Positions 43,425 to 52,498 of a stretch of DNA of 54,061 nucleotides are shown here, piece by piece. Source of the DNA: Bacillota bacterium. Its GTDB lineage: Bacteria; Bacillota; Clostridia; Oscillospirales; Ruminococcaceae. The stretch covers positions 1 to 54,061 of the forward strand of contig JAEWGD010000015.1 in NCBI GenBank assembly GCA_023388515.1, read 5' to 3'. Position numbers and translations under genes: made by a program. The stretch's first letter is position 1, and the number at the start of each line of letters is the position of its first letter. Below the pieces are notes generated by a model. The model worked only from the letters and a program-made list of their open reading frames with translations, was not told the DNA's origin and searched no databases.

Positions 43425-44576
43425 ATGGCAAATAAGAGAGATTATTATGAAGTCTTAGGGGTACAAAAAGGCTCGTCAGAGGAAGATATAAAAAAAGCAT
43501 ATCGGTCGCTTGCGAAGAAATATCACCCCGACCTTAATCCCGATAATAAAGAGGCTGAGGATAAGTTTAAGGAGGCTACTGAAGCTTTTGAGGTGCTTTC
43601 TGATGCTGATAAAAAGTCTAAGTATGACCAGTTTGGCCATGCAGGAGTAGACCCTTCATATGGTGGTGGGGGTGGCTTTACAGGTGGTTTTAGTGGTGGA
43701 TTTAGCGATATGGGCGACATATTCGATAATATATTCGGTGGTATTTTTGGTGGAGGCTCTCGTGGTGCAACGGCAAATGCCAATTCTCCACGCAGGGGGC
43801 AAGATATTCAAACTAACATAAATATTAGCTTTATGGACGCTTGTAACGGAATAAAACAAGATGTTAAAGTTAGCCGTATGGAGCGTTGTGGTGATTGCGA
43901 TGGAAGTGGTGCTGCAAGTGGCTATTCGGCTGAAACCTGTCCTGATTGTAGGGGTATAGGTGTTGTAAAGGTTGCACAGCGAACAGCATTTGGTGTGATA
44001 CAATCACAAAAAACTTGTCCTAGATGTAATGGTAAGGGTAAGGTTATTAATAACCCTTGTTCAAACTGTAATGGTAGTGGAAGAAATCGTGTACAAAAAA
44101 CTATTAATGTTGAAATTCCAGCAGGTATAGATAATGGACAGGTGCTTCGTGTTCCTAATCAGGGCGACTCTGGACTTAATGGAGGACCAAGTGGAAATCT
44201 TCATGTGGGCATAACTGTTAGACCTGACCCAGTGTTTACACGAAATGGTTTTGATGTTCACTGTGAAATCCCATTAACCTATACTCAGGCTGTTTTGGGA
44301 GATGAAATTACTGTTCCTACTATTGATGGTAATGTTAAATACTCCGTCAGCGAGGGCACTCAAAACGGCACTACATTCCGTCTGAAAAATAAGGGTATAA
44401 AAAAGCTAGGCAGAACTGATAGGGGCGACCAGTATGTTAAAGTCGTGGTTGAAGTGCCTAAGAACTTATCGAAAAAGCAAAAGGAATTACTTAAAAGCTT
44501 TGAAAATTCACTAACTGATAAAAATTATCAGAAAAGACAATCCTTCTTTGAAAAAATAAAAGAGAAACTCGGCTGA
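43425..44576 (+). CDS. dnaJ: Co-chaperone DnaJ (Hsp40)
   Basis: It delivers substrates to DnaK and stimulates its ATPase. The 383-residue type I protein has the J domain with HPD (KKYHPDLNP), a Gly/Phe-rich region with several GGFSGGF-like runs (about 75-110), four CxxCxGxG zinc motifs (CGDCDGSG, CPDCRGIG, CPRCNGKG, CSNCNGSG) and the C-terminal substrate-binding domains. The ribosome binding site is AGGAGG. It lies 161 bp after dnaK and is the last gene of the operon; a strong terminator follows. Confidence 0.97.
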   Translation: MANKRDYYEVLGVQKGSSEEDIKKAYRSLAKKYHPDLNPDNKEAEDKFKEATEAFEVLSDADKKSKYDQFGHAGVDPSYGGGGGFTGGFSGGFSDMGDIFDNIFGGIFGGGSRGATANANSPRRGQDIQTNINISFMDACNGIKQDVKVSRMERCGDCDGSGAASGYSAETCPDCRGIGVVKVAQRTAFGVIQSQKTCPRCNGKGKVINNPCSNCNGSGRNRVQKTINVEIPAGIDNGQVLRVPNQGDSGLNGGPSGNLHVGITVRPDPVFTRNGFDVHCEIPLTYTQAVLGDEITVPTIDGNVKYSVSEGTQNGTTFRLKNKGIKKLGRTDRGDQYVKVVVEVPKNLSKKQKELLKSFENSLTDKNYQKRQSFFEKIKEKLG

Positions 44577-44589
44577 AAGCGTAAGACTG

Positions 44590-44620
44590 CGTGGCAATCA
44601 TAAAAGGTTGCCACGTTTTT
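44590..44620 (+). terminator. Terminator of the heat-shock operon
   Basis: CGTGGCAA (44590-44597) pairs with TTGCCACG (44608-44615), with a 10-nt loop, and TTTTT follows. It lies 14 bp after the dnaJ stop codon. Confidence 0.95.
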
Positions 44621-44803
44621 ATCATTTCTTACAATAAATGTGGTGGATTTTTTGCTATTATATAAAATCTTTGTGTGAAATATTGAAAATAATTGCAAAA
44701 TGCTTGTAATTATTATGAAAATGTAATATAATTTATTTATTAGTAAAATGTTGTTAACATAGTGCGTTTATTATGTTAAAGTTTATTGAAAGGAATGGGA
44801 TAC

Positions 44804-47137
44804 ATGGGTAAATCAAGGCTTTCTAAGAAGGTAAGCATGCTTGCTGTTTCAGCAGTTATGGTTGCTTCTGCCTGCACTTCTGCCCTGTCAGCGACAACTA
44901 CCACTGATGAGTATGATGATGTTGAAATTAATTTTGCAAAGGCTCTACAAATGTCATTATACTTCTACGATGCCAATAAATGTGGTTCTGGAATTACAGG
45001 GGGTAACCTTGAATGGAGGGGCGATTGCCATACAGAGGACGCTACTATTCCACTCAAGCCTATGGGTGAGGATATGAAGGGCACGAACCTTTCAGAAGAA
45101 TTTATTGAAGAGTATAGGGATATACTTGACCCCGATGGTGATGGATTAATAGACCAAGATGGGGGTATGCATGACGCTGGTGACCACGTTAAGTTCGGGC
45201 TTCCTGGTTGCTACGCTGCTTCAACTGTCGGTTGGGGATATTATGAGTTCCGTGATGCTTATGAAAAAACAGGACAACAGGAACACGCTGAGGATATTCT
45301 CCGTTGGTTCAATGATTTCTATATGAAGTCCACTTATCTTGATGAAAATGGTGATGTAATAGCTTTCTGTTATCAAGTTGGTGAGGGAAATATCGACCAT
45401 AACTACTGGAATCCTCCTGAGTTACAGAATGAGGCATTGCTTGATTTTGCAAGACCTGCATACTTTGCGACAGTTGATAATCCTGCTTCGGATATGTGTG
45501 CTGGAACGGCTGCTTCTCTTGCTATAAACTATCTAAACTTCAAGGATACTGACCCTGAGTATGCTGAAGAAAGCCTTACTAAGGCTCTTGCACTCTATGA
45601 ATTTGCTGTTGAAAACAGAGGCTTGGGCTATGACGGTGGGTTTTACACCTCTAGCTATGACTATGATGAACTTTCATGGGCAGCAGTTTGGCTATATGAA
45701 TGTACTGGCGATTGGAGTTACATAGACCAAATTATTTCTTTGAGCGATACTTTAAATGAAAATGGCACACAGGATTATACTGGTTATATGCAAAGAATTA
45801 TCAAGGATACTGGCAATGGCTGGCAGAACATTTGGGTTCACTGCTGGGATACAATTTGGGGTGGTGTGTTTGCAAAGCTTGCTCCTATCACAAATACTGA
45901 AAGAGATTGGTATATATTCAGATGGAATATTGAATACTGGTCAGGCGGAACTATTCCACATTTAGACACAGCTGATGGAACATATCTCGCACAGACTCCT
46001 GCTGGATTTGCTATGCTTAATAACTACGGTTCAGCAAGATATGATACTGCCGCACAGCTTTGTGCTTTGGTTTATACAAAGGAAACTGGCGATATGAGGT
46101 TCGCAGATTGGGCAGAAGGACAGATGGAATATATCATGGGGAAGAATCCTATGAATCGTCCGTATATCGTCGGATATTCTGAAACTGCAGCGAAAAATCC
46201 TCATCACCGTGCTGCACATGGCTCAACAACGCTTAGTATGGATGACCCTGCTGTTCAAACCCATGTGCTTTGGGGGGCGTTGGTTGGCGGACCTGACCAA
46301 GATGACTTCCATGTAGATATTACTAAGGATTACATATATAATGAGGTTGCAGTGGACTATAATGCTGCGTTTACTGGTGCTTGTGCTGGATTGTATCACT
46401 TCTATGGTGAGGATTTAGGGCATGAGCCTATGGAGAATTTCCCTCCTACCGAAGCTTCTATGAAAGGTGAGATTACTGAATTCTATATTGAGGGAAAGCT
46501 TGAACAGGAAAATCTAGAGCGTACACAGGTTACTTTTAACCTTTACTCTGATACTTTCCTACCTCCTAGATATGTGGATAACCTTAAATTTAGATACTTC
46601 TTTAATATTGAGGAGCTTACTACGGCTGGGCAAACTATTGATGATGTGCGAATAGAAAAATATTACGACCAAAACGAAGCTTCTTATGATGGCCCTGTGA
46701 ATATTAGTGGGCCTTATAGCTGGGACGATAACGGTACTTATTATATTGAAATTGATTGGTTCGGCTATCCATTATTCGGTTGCCGTGAGGTGCAGTTTGC
46801 ACTTATTGTTGAACAAGATGAAGATTATAACAGCAACTGGGACCCAACGAATGATTTTAGCAGGGAAAACCTAGTTGAGGACTATGCTTTAACTCTAAAA
46901 GCCCCTGTTTATCTTGATGATACACTTGTATTTGGTACTGAACCAGAGGGACGTAAGGTTGTTTTAGGTGATGTTAATGGCGATGAAAAGATAAATATTG
47001 CCGATTTGATTACTCTAAAAAAGTATATTTTGGGAGCAACAAAAACAATTCCTGCACCAAAAAATTCAGATATCAATGGTGATGGGGTTATTAATTCGTT
47101 TGATTTGTCAGGATTGCTAAAAATCCTTACAAAATAA
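44804..47137 (+). CDS. Cellulosomal GH9 cellulase with CBM3-like module and dockerin
   Basis: The ~777-residue secreted endoglucanase is of the theme-B type. It has a signal peptide, then a GH9 domain with MHDAGDHVKFGLP (catalytic base), the NPHHRAAHG loop and NEVAVDYNAAFTGA (catalytic acid Glu). A CBM3c-like beta module (about 565-690) follows, then a type I dockerin with two calcium loops (DVNGDEKINIADL, DINGDGVINSFDL). A segment with DPDGDGLID just before the catalytic base is longer than in typical GH9. Start at ATG 44804, nine bases after AAAGGA. It is followed 27 bp later by a second dockerin gene. Confidence 0.95.
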   Translation: MGKSRLSKKVSMLAVSAVMVASACTSALSATTTTDEYDDVEINFAKALQMSLYFYDANKCGSGITGGNLEWRGDCHTEDATIPLKPMGEDMKGTNLSEEFIEEYRDILDPDGDGLIDQDGGMHDAGDHVKFGLPGCYAASTVGWGYYEFRDAYEKTGQQEHAEDILRWFNDFYMKSTYLDENGDVIAFCYQVGEGNIDHNYWNPPELQNEALLDFARPAYFATVDNPASDMCAGTAASLAINYLNFKDTDPEYAEESLTKALALYEFAVENRGLGYDGGFYTSSYDYDELSWAAVWLYECTGDWSYIDQIISLSDTLNENGTQDYTGYMQRIIKDTGNGWQNIWVHCWDTIWGGVFAKLAPITNTERDWYIFRWNIEYWSGGTIPHLDTADGTYLAQTPAGFAMLNNYGSARYDTAAQLCALVYTKETGDMRFADWAEGQMEYIMGKNPMNRPYIVGYSETAAKNPHHRAAHGSTTLSMDDPAVQTHVLWGALVGGPDQDDFHVDITKDYIYNEVAVDYNAAFTGACAGLYHFYGEDLGHEPMENFPPTEASMKGEITEFYIEGKLEQENLERTQVTFNLYSDTFLPPRYVDNLKFRYFFNIEELTTAGQTIDDVRIEKYYDQNEASYDGPVNISGPYSWDDNGTYYIEIDWFGYPLFGCREVQFALIVEQDEDYNSNWDPTNDFSRENLVEDYALTLKAPVYLDDTLVFGTEPEGRKVVLGDVNGDEKINIADLITLKKYILGATKTIPAPKNSDINGDGVINSFDLSGLLKILTK

Positions 47138-47164
47138 ATATTATTATAAAAAGGGGTACTTTAC

Positions 47165-48421
47165 ATGAGATTACATAAGCGTATAAAAACTGCTATGCTT
47201 TGTCTTGTTATGGGTGTTTCAATAGTTACAGTACCATTCTGTTTATCTACAAACACTCTGCAAAAAACTGAGGCCGTTACAACCACAACTTTAGACAATA
47301 TGCCAACTGAATACAGGGAATCACTTGACTGGATTTGGCAGAACCGAATTCTTGACGAAAAATCTACTGAGCGTAGAAACCTTATCTTCGACCAAATTGT
47401 CGCTGGAAATGGTACACTTAACTATGTCGTAAGATGGCAGTCATACACTGCACTTTCACTGCAACAGCGTAAAGATATGGAAAGCATGATAAGCCGACAG
47501 ATAAATAATTGGACAAAATATCTTTCAGGATATGAAAACTGGCCTTATGATATAATTGATGTTAATGTTGTAGGTTGGGCTGTTCTTGACGAGAACTTGA
47601 TTTTAGACAGGCAATCGGATGAAATCGTTTATACAGATACTATTACCGATGGATTACATAATGAAAATGCTAGTATCCCCGAGCTTTTGCCCTGTGCTCC
47701 AAGTGAGCTTTCAAGAGCTGATCATTTTTGGGAGGCGTCATACACCTATCCAGGTGGCTTAGATAAACGCTTTGATATGTATCTTTGGGGTACAACTGGC
47801 TTTCAGGGAGGTGCAGGTGGCGACTGGGGACAGCGTATTTCTGACGACTATATATTAAGTATGCTTAATTCAAATGAGGCACATATTATAGAGCATGAAA
47901 TTGGGCATGGCTTTGGATTGACGGATTTCTATGGAGAGGACGAACGCCCACCATCTGGCTTCCCATCTAAAACTATTATGTGGGCTGGGGATTCTGCTGT
48001 AATTACAGAGTATGATGCGTGGATGCTTCGCTATGTTTGGACTCAAATCAAGGATGAAACCAATCGTTTTGACAGTATGCCTGATGTACCGGAAACAACA
48101 CCAGTTGAAACCACTGTAACTGAAACTACACCTATTGAAACCACTCCTGCGGAAACCTCAACAACCACACCACAAACAGAAACTATTGTACGCCTGTTAG
48201 GAGATGTAGACGGTAATGCAAAACTGAATATATCAGACTTAATGCTTCTCAAGAGATATCTTCTTAATCAATATGATTTTAAGTGGGAACACGGCATTTA
48301 TACTGCTGATGTAAATAAAGATAGTGTTATTAATATGGTTGATATTATTACTCTTAGTAAATATCTCACAAGCCAAATAAGTGAATTTCCTGAGGGCAGT
48401 TTTGTAGAAATTGAAGTTTAA
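47165..48421 (+). CDS. Dockerin-bearing secreted zinc metallopeptidase (metzincin-like)
   Basis: The 418-residue protein has a signal peptide (to about residue 38), a ~250-residue domain containing HEIGHGFGLTD (HExxHxxGxxD, two His and one Asp as zinc ligands) and a later SKTIMWAG that could be the Met-turn. A Thr/Glu/Pro linker follows, then a type I dockerin (DVDGNAKLNISDL, DVNKDSVINMVDI). Asp as third ligand resembles snapalysin-type enzymes, but the rest of the domain is unlike families I know. The location 27 bp after the GH9 gene implies co-transcription and incorporation in the cellulosome. Substrate unknown. Confidence 0.8.
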   Translation: MRLHKRIKTAMLCLVMGVSIVTVPFCLSTNTLQKTEAVTTTTLDNMPTEYRESLDWIWQNRILDEKSTERRNLIFDQIVAGNGTLNYVVRWQSYTALSLQQRKDMESMISRQINNWTKYLSGYENWPYDIIDVNVVGWAVLDENLILDRQSDEIVYTDTITDGLHNENASIPELLPCAPSELSRADHFWEASYTYPGGLDKRFDMYLWGTTGFQGGAGGDWGQRISDDYILSMLNSNEAHIIEHEIGHGFGLTDFYGEDERPPSGFPSKTIMWAGDSAVITEYDAWMLRYVWTQIKDETNRFDSMPDVPETTPVETTVTETTPIETTPAETSTTTPQTETIVRLLGDVDGNAKLNISDLMLLKRYLLNQYDFKWEHGIYTADVNKDSVINMVDIITLSKYLTSQISEFPEGSFVEIEV

Positions 48422-48437
48422 AATAATGTAGAATATG

Positions 48438-48486
48438 CTCTCCTTGTTGGCTGATAAGATTAAACGCCGACGAGGAGGGTGTTTTT
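48438..48486 (+). terminator. Terminator of the dockerin gene pair
   Basis: A 14-bp stem with G-U pairs (48438-48451 with 48466-48479), a 14-nt loop, then TGTTTTTA. It starts 17 bp after the stop codon. Confidence 0.88.
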
Positions 48487-48546
48487 ATGCCTTAATCAAT
48501 AAATATGAACATTTTTGTTTTTACTCTTTCTCTTATGGCTTTTTTG

Positions 48547-48555
48547 TGGTATAAT
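48547..48555 (+). promoter_or_regulatory. Probable rimM promoter (extended -10)
   Basis: TGGTATAAT is an extended -10 (TGn-TATAAT), about 100 bp upstream of rimM. The -35 region is weak (TTTCTC-like). Confidence 0.55.
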
Positions 48556-48654
48556 AGATTTTATTATGGTTATTTTAAAGATATTGGCTGATACATATTT
48601 TTTATACTATTGTATAGCGTTTTGGCTATTTCATAAGCTGGGAAGGAGATTTTT

Positions 48655-49167
48655 ATGCAAAAACAATTTTTGGAGATAGGGAAGATTGTAAATGTGCAAG
48701 GCTTGAAAGGTGAAGTTAAGGTTATGCACTATTGCGACTCTGTTGATTTTTTGTGTGAGTTTGATGAATTATATTTAGGTGATAAAAAAGAAAAAATTGA
48801 GGTAGAGAATGCAAGAATTCATAAAAATATGGCAATACTAAAGTTTAAGGGTATTGATAATATTGATGATGCAAATAAGCTTAGAGATTCCATTTTATAC
48901 ATGAATAGAGATGATGTAGAATTAGAAGAGGACTCATATTTCGTACAGGATTTAATTGGATTGAGCGTTTATGATGTAGATAGCAATGTGCTTTATGGTA
49001 AAATTGATGAGGTTTTGCAAACGGGTGCAAATGATGTTTATAGCATTAAGGGAGAGGATAGAACCTACCTTGTGCCAGCAATTGCCGATGTTGTAATTGA
49101 AACTGACATAGATAATGCTACAATGAAAATCAGACCACTAAGAGGGCTTTTTGATGATGAGGATTAG
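48655..49167 (+). CDS. rimM: Ribosome maturation factor RimM
   Basis: It aids 30S subunit assembly near S19. The 170-residue protein has the N-terminal IGKIVNVQGLKGEVKVMHY and a PRC-barrel C-terminus (DLIGLSVYD, VLQTGANDVYSI, YLVPAIADVV, RPLRGLFDDED). The ribosome binding site is GGAAGGAG. It overlaps trmD. The usual upstream rpsP and KH-protein genes are not here; a promoter and terminator separate rimM from the dockerin genes. Confidence 0.96.
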   Translation: MQKQFLEIGKIVNVQGLKGEVKVMHYCDSVDFLCEFDELYLGDKKEKIEVENARIHKNMAILKFKGIDNIDDANKLRDSILYMNRDDVELEEDSYFVQDLIGLSVYDVDSNVLYGKIDEVLQTGANDVYSIKGEDRTYLVPAIADVVIETDIDNATMKIRPLRGLFDDED

Positions 49168-49870
49168 GGTTGCAACTCTGTTTCCAGAAATGTGTGAAAC
49201 GGTTTTATCTGAAAGCATTGTAGGACGGGCTAGGAATAAAGGCGTAATTGATGTATCGTGTGTGCAGATTCGTGATTATACGATGGACAAGCACAGGCGT
49301 GTTGACGATGTTCCATATGGTGGTGGTATGGGTATGGTGATGCAAGCAGAGCCGATATATAACTGCTACAAGGCTGTATGTGAACAGCTAGACTGCAAAC
49401 CGCATACTATATATATGACACCAAAAGGAATACCTTTAACGCAAACAAAAGCTGTTGAGTTGTCATTAAAGACGGATATTTTCATAATTTGTGGGCATTA
49501 TGAAGGTGTTGACCAACGAATAATCGACAAAATTGTTGATGAGGAAATCTCCATTGGCGACTATGTTTTAACAGGTGGAGAGCTTCCAGCACTTGTGCTT
49601 ATTGATAGCGTTGCTCGTATGTGTGATGGTGTCTTATCAAGCCCTGAATGTTTCGAGGAGGAGAGCCATTTTAATGGACTATTAGAGTATCCTCAGTATA
49701 CACGCCCTGAGGTTTGGGAAAATGAAACAGTTCCGTCCACACTTTTGTCTGGACATCACAAAAACATAGCAGACTGGCGACATGAAAAAAGCGTTGAAAT
49801 CACCCAAGAAAAGCGTCCAGATTTATATGAAAAGTACACAAAAAAATTATCAATTGATGAAAAGTTATAA
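49157..49870 (+). CDS. trmD: tRNA guanine-37 N1-methyltransferase
   Basis: It methylates G37 of tRNAs with S-adenosylmethionine, preventing frameshifts. The 237-residue SPOUT protein has RIRVATLFPEM, VDDVPYGGGMGMVM, the knot segment ICGHYEGVDQRI and IGDYVLTGGELPAL. The start is ATG 49157, ten bases after AGAGGG, inside the last codons of rimM. The expected rplS gene does not follow; a 480-bp spacer does. Confidence 0.97.
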   Translation: MRIRVATLFPEMCETVLSESIVGRARNKGVIDVSCVQIRDYTMDKHRRVDDVPYGGGMGMVMQAEPIYNCYKAVCEQLDCKPHTIYMTPKGIPLTQTKAVELSLKTDIFIICGHYEGVDQRIIDKIVDEEISIGDYVLTGGELPALVLIDSVARMCDGVLSSPECFEEESHFNGLLEYPQYTRPEVWENETVPSTLLSGHHKNIADWRHEKSVEITQEKRPDLYEKYTKKLSIDEKL

Positions 49871-50154
49871 TATTTTTTACATGATGATAACAAATTACAA
49901 TAATTGTATTTAATGATTTCTAAGCTTTTTATCTATAATTTATACATTTTAAGTTAATAGTTTAGAAATATTCTTTGTAAAAAGCTTATACAAACAGATG
50001 TTGAAAACTGTGTAAACTAAATAATTTACCTTATTATGTTAAATCAAAAGTTATTTCTTCGTGAATATTAACAAAAATTGAATGAATATTTATAATAGGT
50101 ATAAACAAAGCGTAGAACTTTTACTCAAAAATGCACAATAATGCGTTTTTGAAG
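49871..50154. other. A+T-rich spacer after trmD
   Basis: No gene or structure was recognised. The first part has no clear terminator for rimM-trmD. Confidence 0.4.
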
Positions 50155-50183
50155 TTGACTATAAAATAATTAGCTTGTATAAT
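50155..50183 (+). promoter_or_regulatory. ptsH promoter
   Basis: TTGACT (50155-50160) and a perfect TATAAT (50178-50183) with 17-bp spacing. It gives a long leader of about 165 nt before the ptsH start. Confidence 0.85.
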
Positions 50184-50353
50184 GTTAATTAGCAAAGAAA
50201 ATAAAAAGGGAATGTTGAAATCCAAAGTAACTTAACTTTTCAAGAATTTGAAATGTCAATATACTTTATCGCAAAGCATTGGGTTTAGACTTTTTTCTGC
50301 CAGTCTTAATTGGTATATTAATTATCGAATTTAATTTAGGGAGTTGTGTTAAT

Positions 50354-50626
50354 ATGTATGTAAAAGATGTTATGGTACAAAATCAGGTTGGCTTGCATGC
50401 CAGACCCGCTACTTTTTTTATTCAAAAGGCTAATGAATTCAAATCTTCAATTTGGATTGAAAAGGAAGAACGTCGTGTGAACGCAAAAAGTCTTCTTGGT
50501 ATCCTTTCTTTAGGTATCGTTGGAGGTACTGCAATTAGAATTATCGCTGATGGTTCTGATGAACAGTCTGCGGTTGATGCTCTTGTTGGATTAGTTGAAA
50601 GTGGTTTTAGCGAAGATAGCAGATAG
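50354..50626 (+). CDS. ptsH: Phosphocarrier protein HPr
   Basis: It carries phosphate in the sugar phosphotransferase system, and in Firmicutes its Ser46-phosphorylated form is the corepressor for CcpA. The 90-residue protein has GLHARPAT with His15 and VNAKSLLGIL with Ser46, so both sites are intact. The start is ATG 50354, about eight bases after GGGAG; an earlier ATG-like start at 50279 is not supported. The gene is alone, with no ptsI nearby, which fits a regulatory role. Confidence 0.93.
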   Translation: MYVKDVMVQNQVGLHARPATFFIQKANEFKSSIWIEKEERRVNAKSLLGILSLGIVGGTAIRIIADGSDEQSAVDALVGLVESGFSEDSR

Positions 50627-50707
50627 TAAGATAATATATTTTTTAATATTAAACTGTCTTTATAGACGTTTATGCAACTCTGTAAACTTTAACTTTTAAG
50701 TTATATG

Positions 50708-50740
50708 TATTACAGACAAGCATATAACTTGTCTGTAATA
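50708..50740. terminator. Bidirectional terminator between ptsH and spoIVB
   Basis: A perfect 13-bp stem (50708-50720 with 50728-50740), a 7-nt loop, then GGCAG and seven T. A-rich sequence is less clear on the other side. It serves ptsH and possibly the convergent spoIVB. Confidence 0.85.
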
Positions 50741-50780
50741 GGCAGTTTTTTTGTTTTATAATAATTCGTTAAGCTTTAAT

Positions 50781-51983
50781 TTATAAGCCTAGTTCGTACA
50801 TATTTTCGGCAAAAACGCCATATCCCTTAGCGGGGTCATTCACGAAAACATGGGTAACTGCACCAATTAGCTTGCCATTTTGAATAATAGGACTACCACT
50901 CATGCCCTGTACTATTCCACCTGTCTTTTCAAGTAGCTCTTCATCTGTGATTTTTATTATCATGTTTTTGGCTGTGTCATTATTTCTATAATCAATTTTT
51001 TCAATGCTTATACTGTATTCCTTAGGAGTTATGCCATCTACTGTTGTTAGTATGGTTGCATCGCCAACTTCAACGTCCTGTTTTAATCCCATTGGCATTG
51101 CTCTTCTTGCATCTGGCTTTATTGAGAGGCTACCAAACACACCGTATTTGTTGTTTTTACTTAGTATTCCTATCGCATCACCTGAAATAAAACTACCTTG
51201 TAATTCTCCAGGTATACCCTCATAACCTTTTTTGACATTGTTAATTTGTACGTTCACTATCTCGCCACTAGAAATGGGTATCACGCCACCTGTGTCTATA
51301 TCACATATAGGATGCCCTAGACCTCCAAAAGCACCACTAGAAGGCTCGTGGAAAGTCATGGTGCCTATTCCTGCTGTACTATCACGAACCCACATACCGA
51401 CTTGATAGGCTCTGCTTTGCTCTGAATATACGGGTGTTAATTCAAAAGCTAATTCCTTTCCGTCACGATTAAGTTGTACGTTAACTGAATTTCCATCAGA
51501 TTCTGCAATTACCTCTTGTAGCTGATTATTAGAATTAACTTTTTTTCCATCTATTGATGTTATAACATCACCTTGCTTTATGCCTGCCTCTGTTGCTGGG
51601 CAAATACGTCCTTCACCACATTCAACCTCACCCATTCCGATCACCATCACGCCTTCCATTAGGAGCTTTATTCCAAATGGACTACCTCCTGGAATGAGTA
51701 CAGGAGTTTCAACTTCAAGCACCTCTACATTTTTAACAGGAAATAATCCAAAAAGCTTTAGGGTAGCCGTTTGTGATAGAGGAATTGTTTCGGTTGCGAT
51801 AGATTGAACTGCCTTGTCTTGAATTTGTGCGTCTATTTCTATGGCTGTATTTATCGAAAGATTATCTCCATTAGCAATATAATAGCTGTCTGGAAGCTTT
51901 GCTGAGTAATAAGCCGTCAATGCCCATATATTAAATAAAGTAAAAGCTGTTACAAAACTAAACCCTTTAATTATTTTTTTCAT
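50781..51983 (-). CDS. spoIVB: SpoIVB-family serine peptidase
   Basis: In B. subtilis this forespore-secreted protease cuts SpoIVFA to activate sigma-K. The ~400-residue protein has an N-terminal membrane/signal helix, a PDZ domain (about 95-185; GIKQGDVITSIDGKKV), and the S55 peptidase domain with AFGGLGHPICD, containing His, and VQGMSGSPII, containing the catalytic Ser. The ATG at 51983 with AAGGA eight bases upstream is preferred over the start 15 codons earlier. It is divergent from spo0A, unlike the usual colinear spoIVB-spo0A. Confidence 0.92.
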   Translation of the reverse strand: MKKIIKGFSFVTAFTLFNIWALTAYYSAKLPDSYYIANGDNLSINTAIEIDAQIQDKAVQSIATETIPLSQTATLKLFGLFPVKNVEVLEVETPVLIPGGSPFGIKLLMEGVMVIGMGEVECGEGRICPATEAGIKQGDVITSIDGKKVNSNNQLQEVIAESDGNSVNVQLNRDGKELAFELTPVYSEQSRAYQVGMWVRDSTAGIGTMTFHEPSSGAFGGLGHPICDIDTGGVIPISSGEIVNVQINNVKKGYEGIPGELQGSFISGDAIGILSKNNKYGVFGSLSIKPDARRAMPMGLKQDVEVGDATILTTVDGITPKEYSISIEKIDYRNNDTAKNMIIKITDEELLEKTGGIVQGMSGSPIIQNGKLIGAVTHVFVNDPAKGYGVFAENMYELGL

Positions 51984-52438
51984 CTTATAATTCCTTTCAT
52001 TTACAAATGAGTTTTCATTCTGTATCATTACTAATATAAGCTTTTAGCTTAAAAATATTAGAGTAGAATAAATGATGAAAATTTGCTAATATTATTTTTT
52101 TAATAATACTTGTTGCCGATGTATAAATTATAATCAGTTATAAGTATTTAACAAAAAGCCTCGCTTGCATGATTGTATATAGTTTTCTCTAATTCTACAA
52201 AAAGTCTTATCATAAAATGTTGAAATAGATAAAAGAATATAATAGAGAATTTTCATTTCTGCTGTATAAAAATATTTTTTGTTACTTTTATTGGCTAATA
52301 ATCTATATTTTGTTTATCTTTTGTCATAAAAAATTAACAAGTTTTAGTGAAAAATAATGCTTTCTGTGTTATTTATGTAACAATATTTGTCTATTGTTAC
52401 AAAGTTCTAAGAAATGACATACTTTTTTAATAAAACGC
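51984..52438. other. Divergent regulatory spacer between spoIVB and spo0A
   Basis: A+T-rich. I found no convincing 0A box (TGNCGAA) and no RNA structure. Confidence 0.4.
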
Positions 52439-52467
52439 TTGTTTTTTACTATAAACCATGGTATTAT
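52439..52467 (+). promoter_or_regulatory. Candidate spo0A promoter
   Basis: TTGTTT (52439-52444) and TATTAT (52462-52467) with 17-bp spacing, 31 bp upstream of the start codon. Confidence 0.6.
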
Positions 52468-52498
52468 ATGGAAGTAGAAAATAACAGGAGGCAAAATA

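Noticed and set aside
43523..44261. Antisense ORFs over dnaJ
   Set aside because: They mirror the Gly-rich and Cys-rich codons of dnaJ and have no start signals.
50279..50353. 25-residue hydrophobic N-terminal extension of HPr (would look like a membrane anchor)
   Set aside because: HPr is cytosolic and 85-90 residues long. The ATG at 50354 has a proper ribosome binding site and the standard N-terminus.
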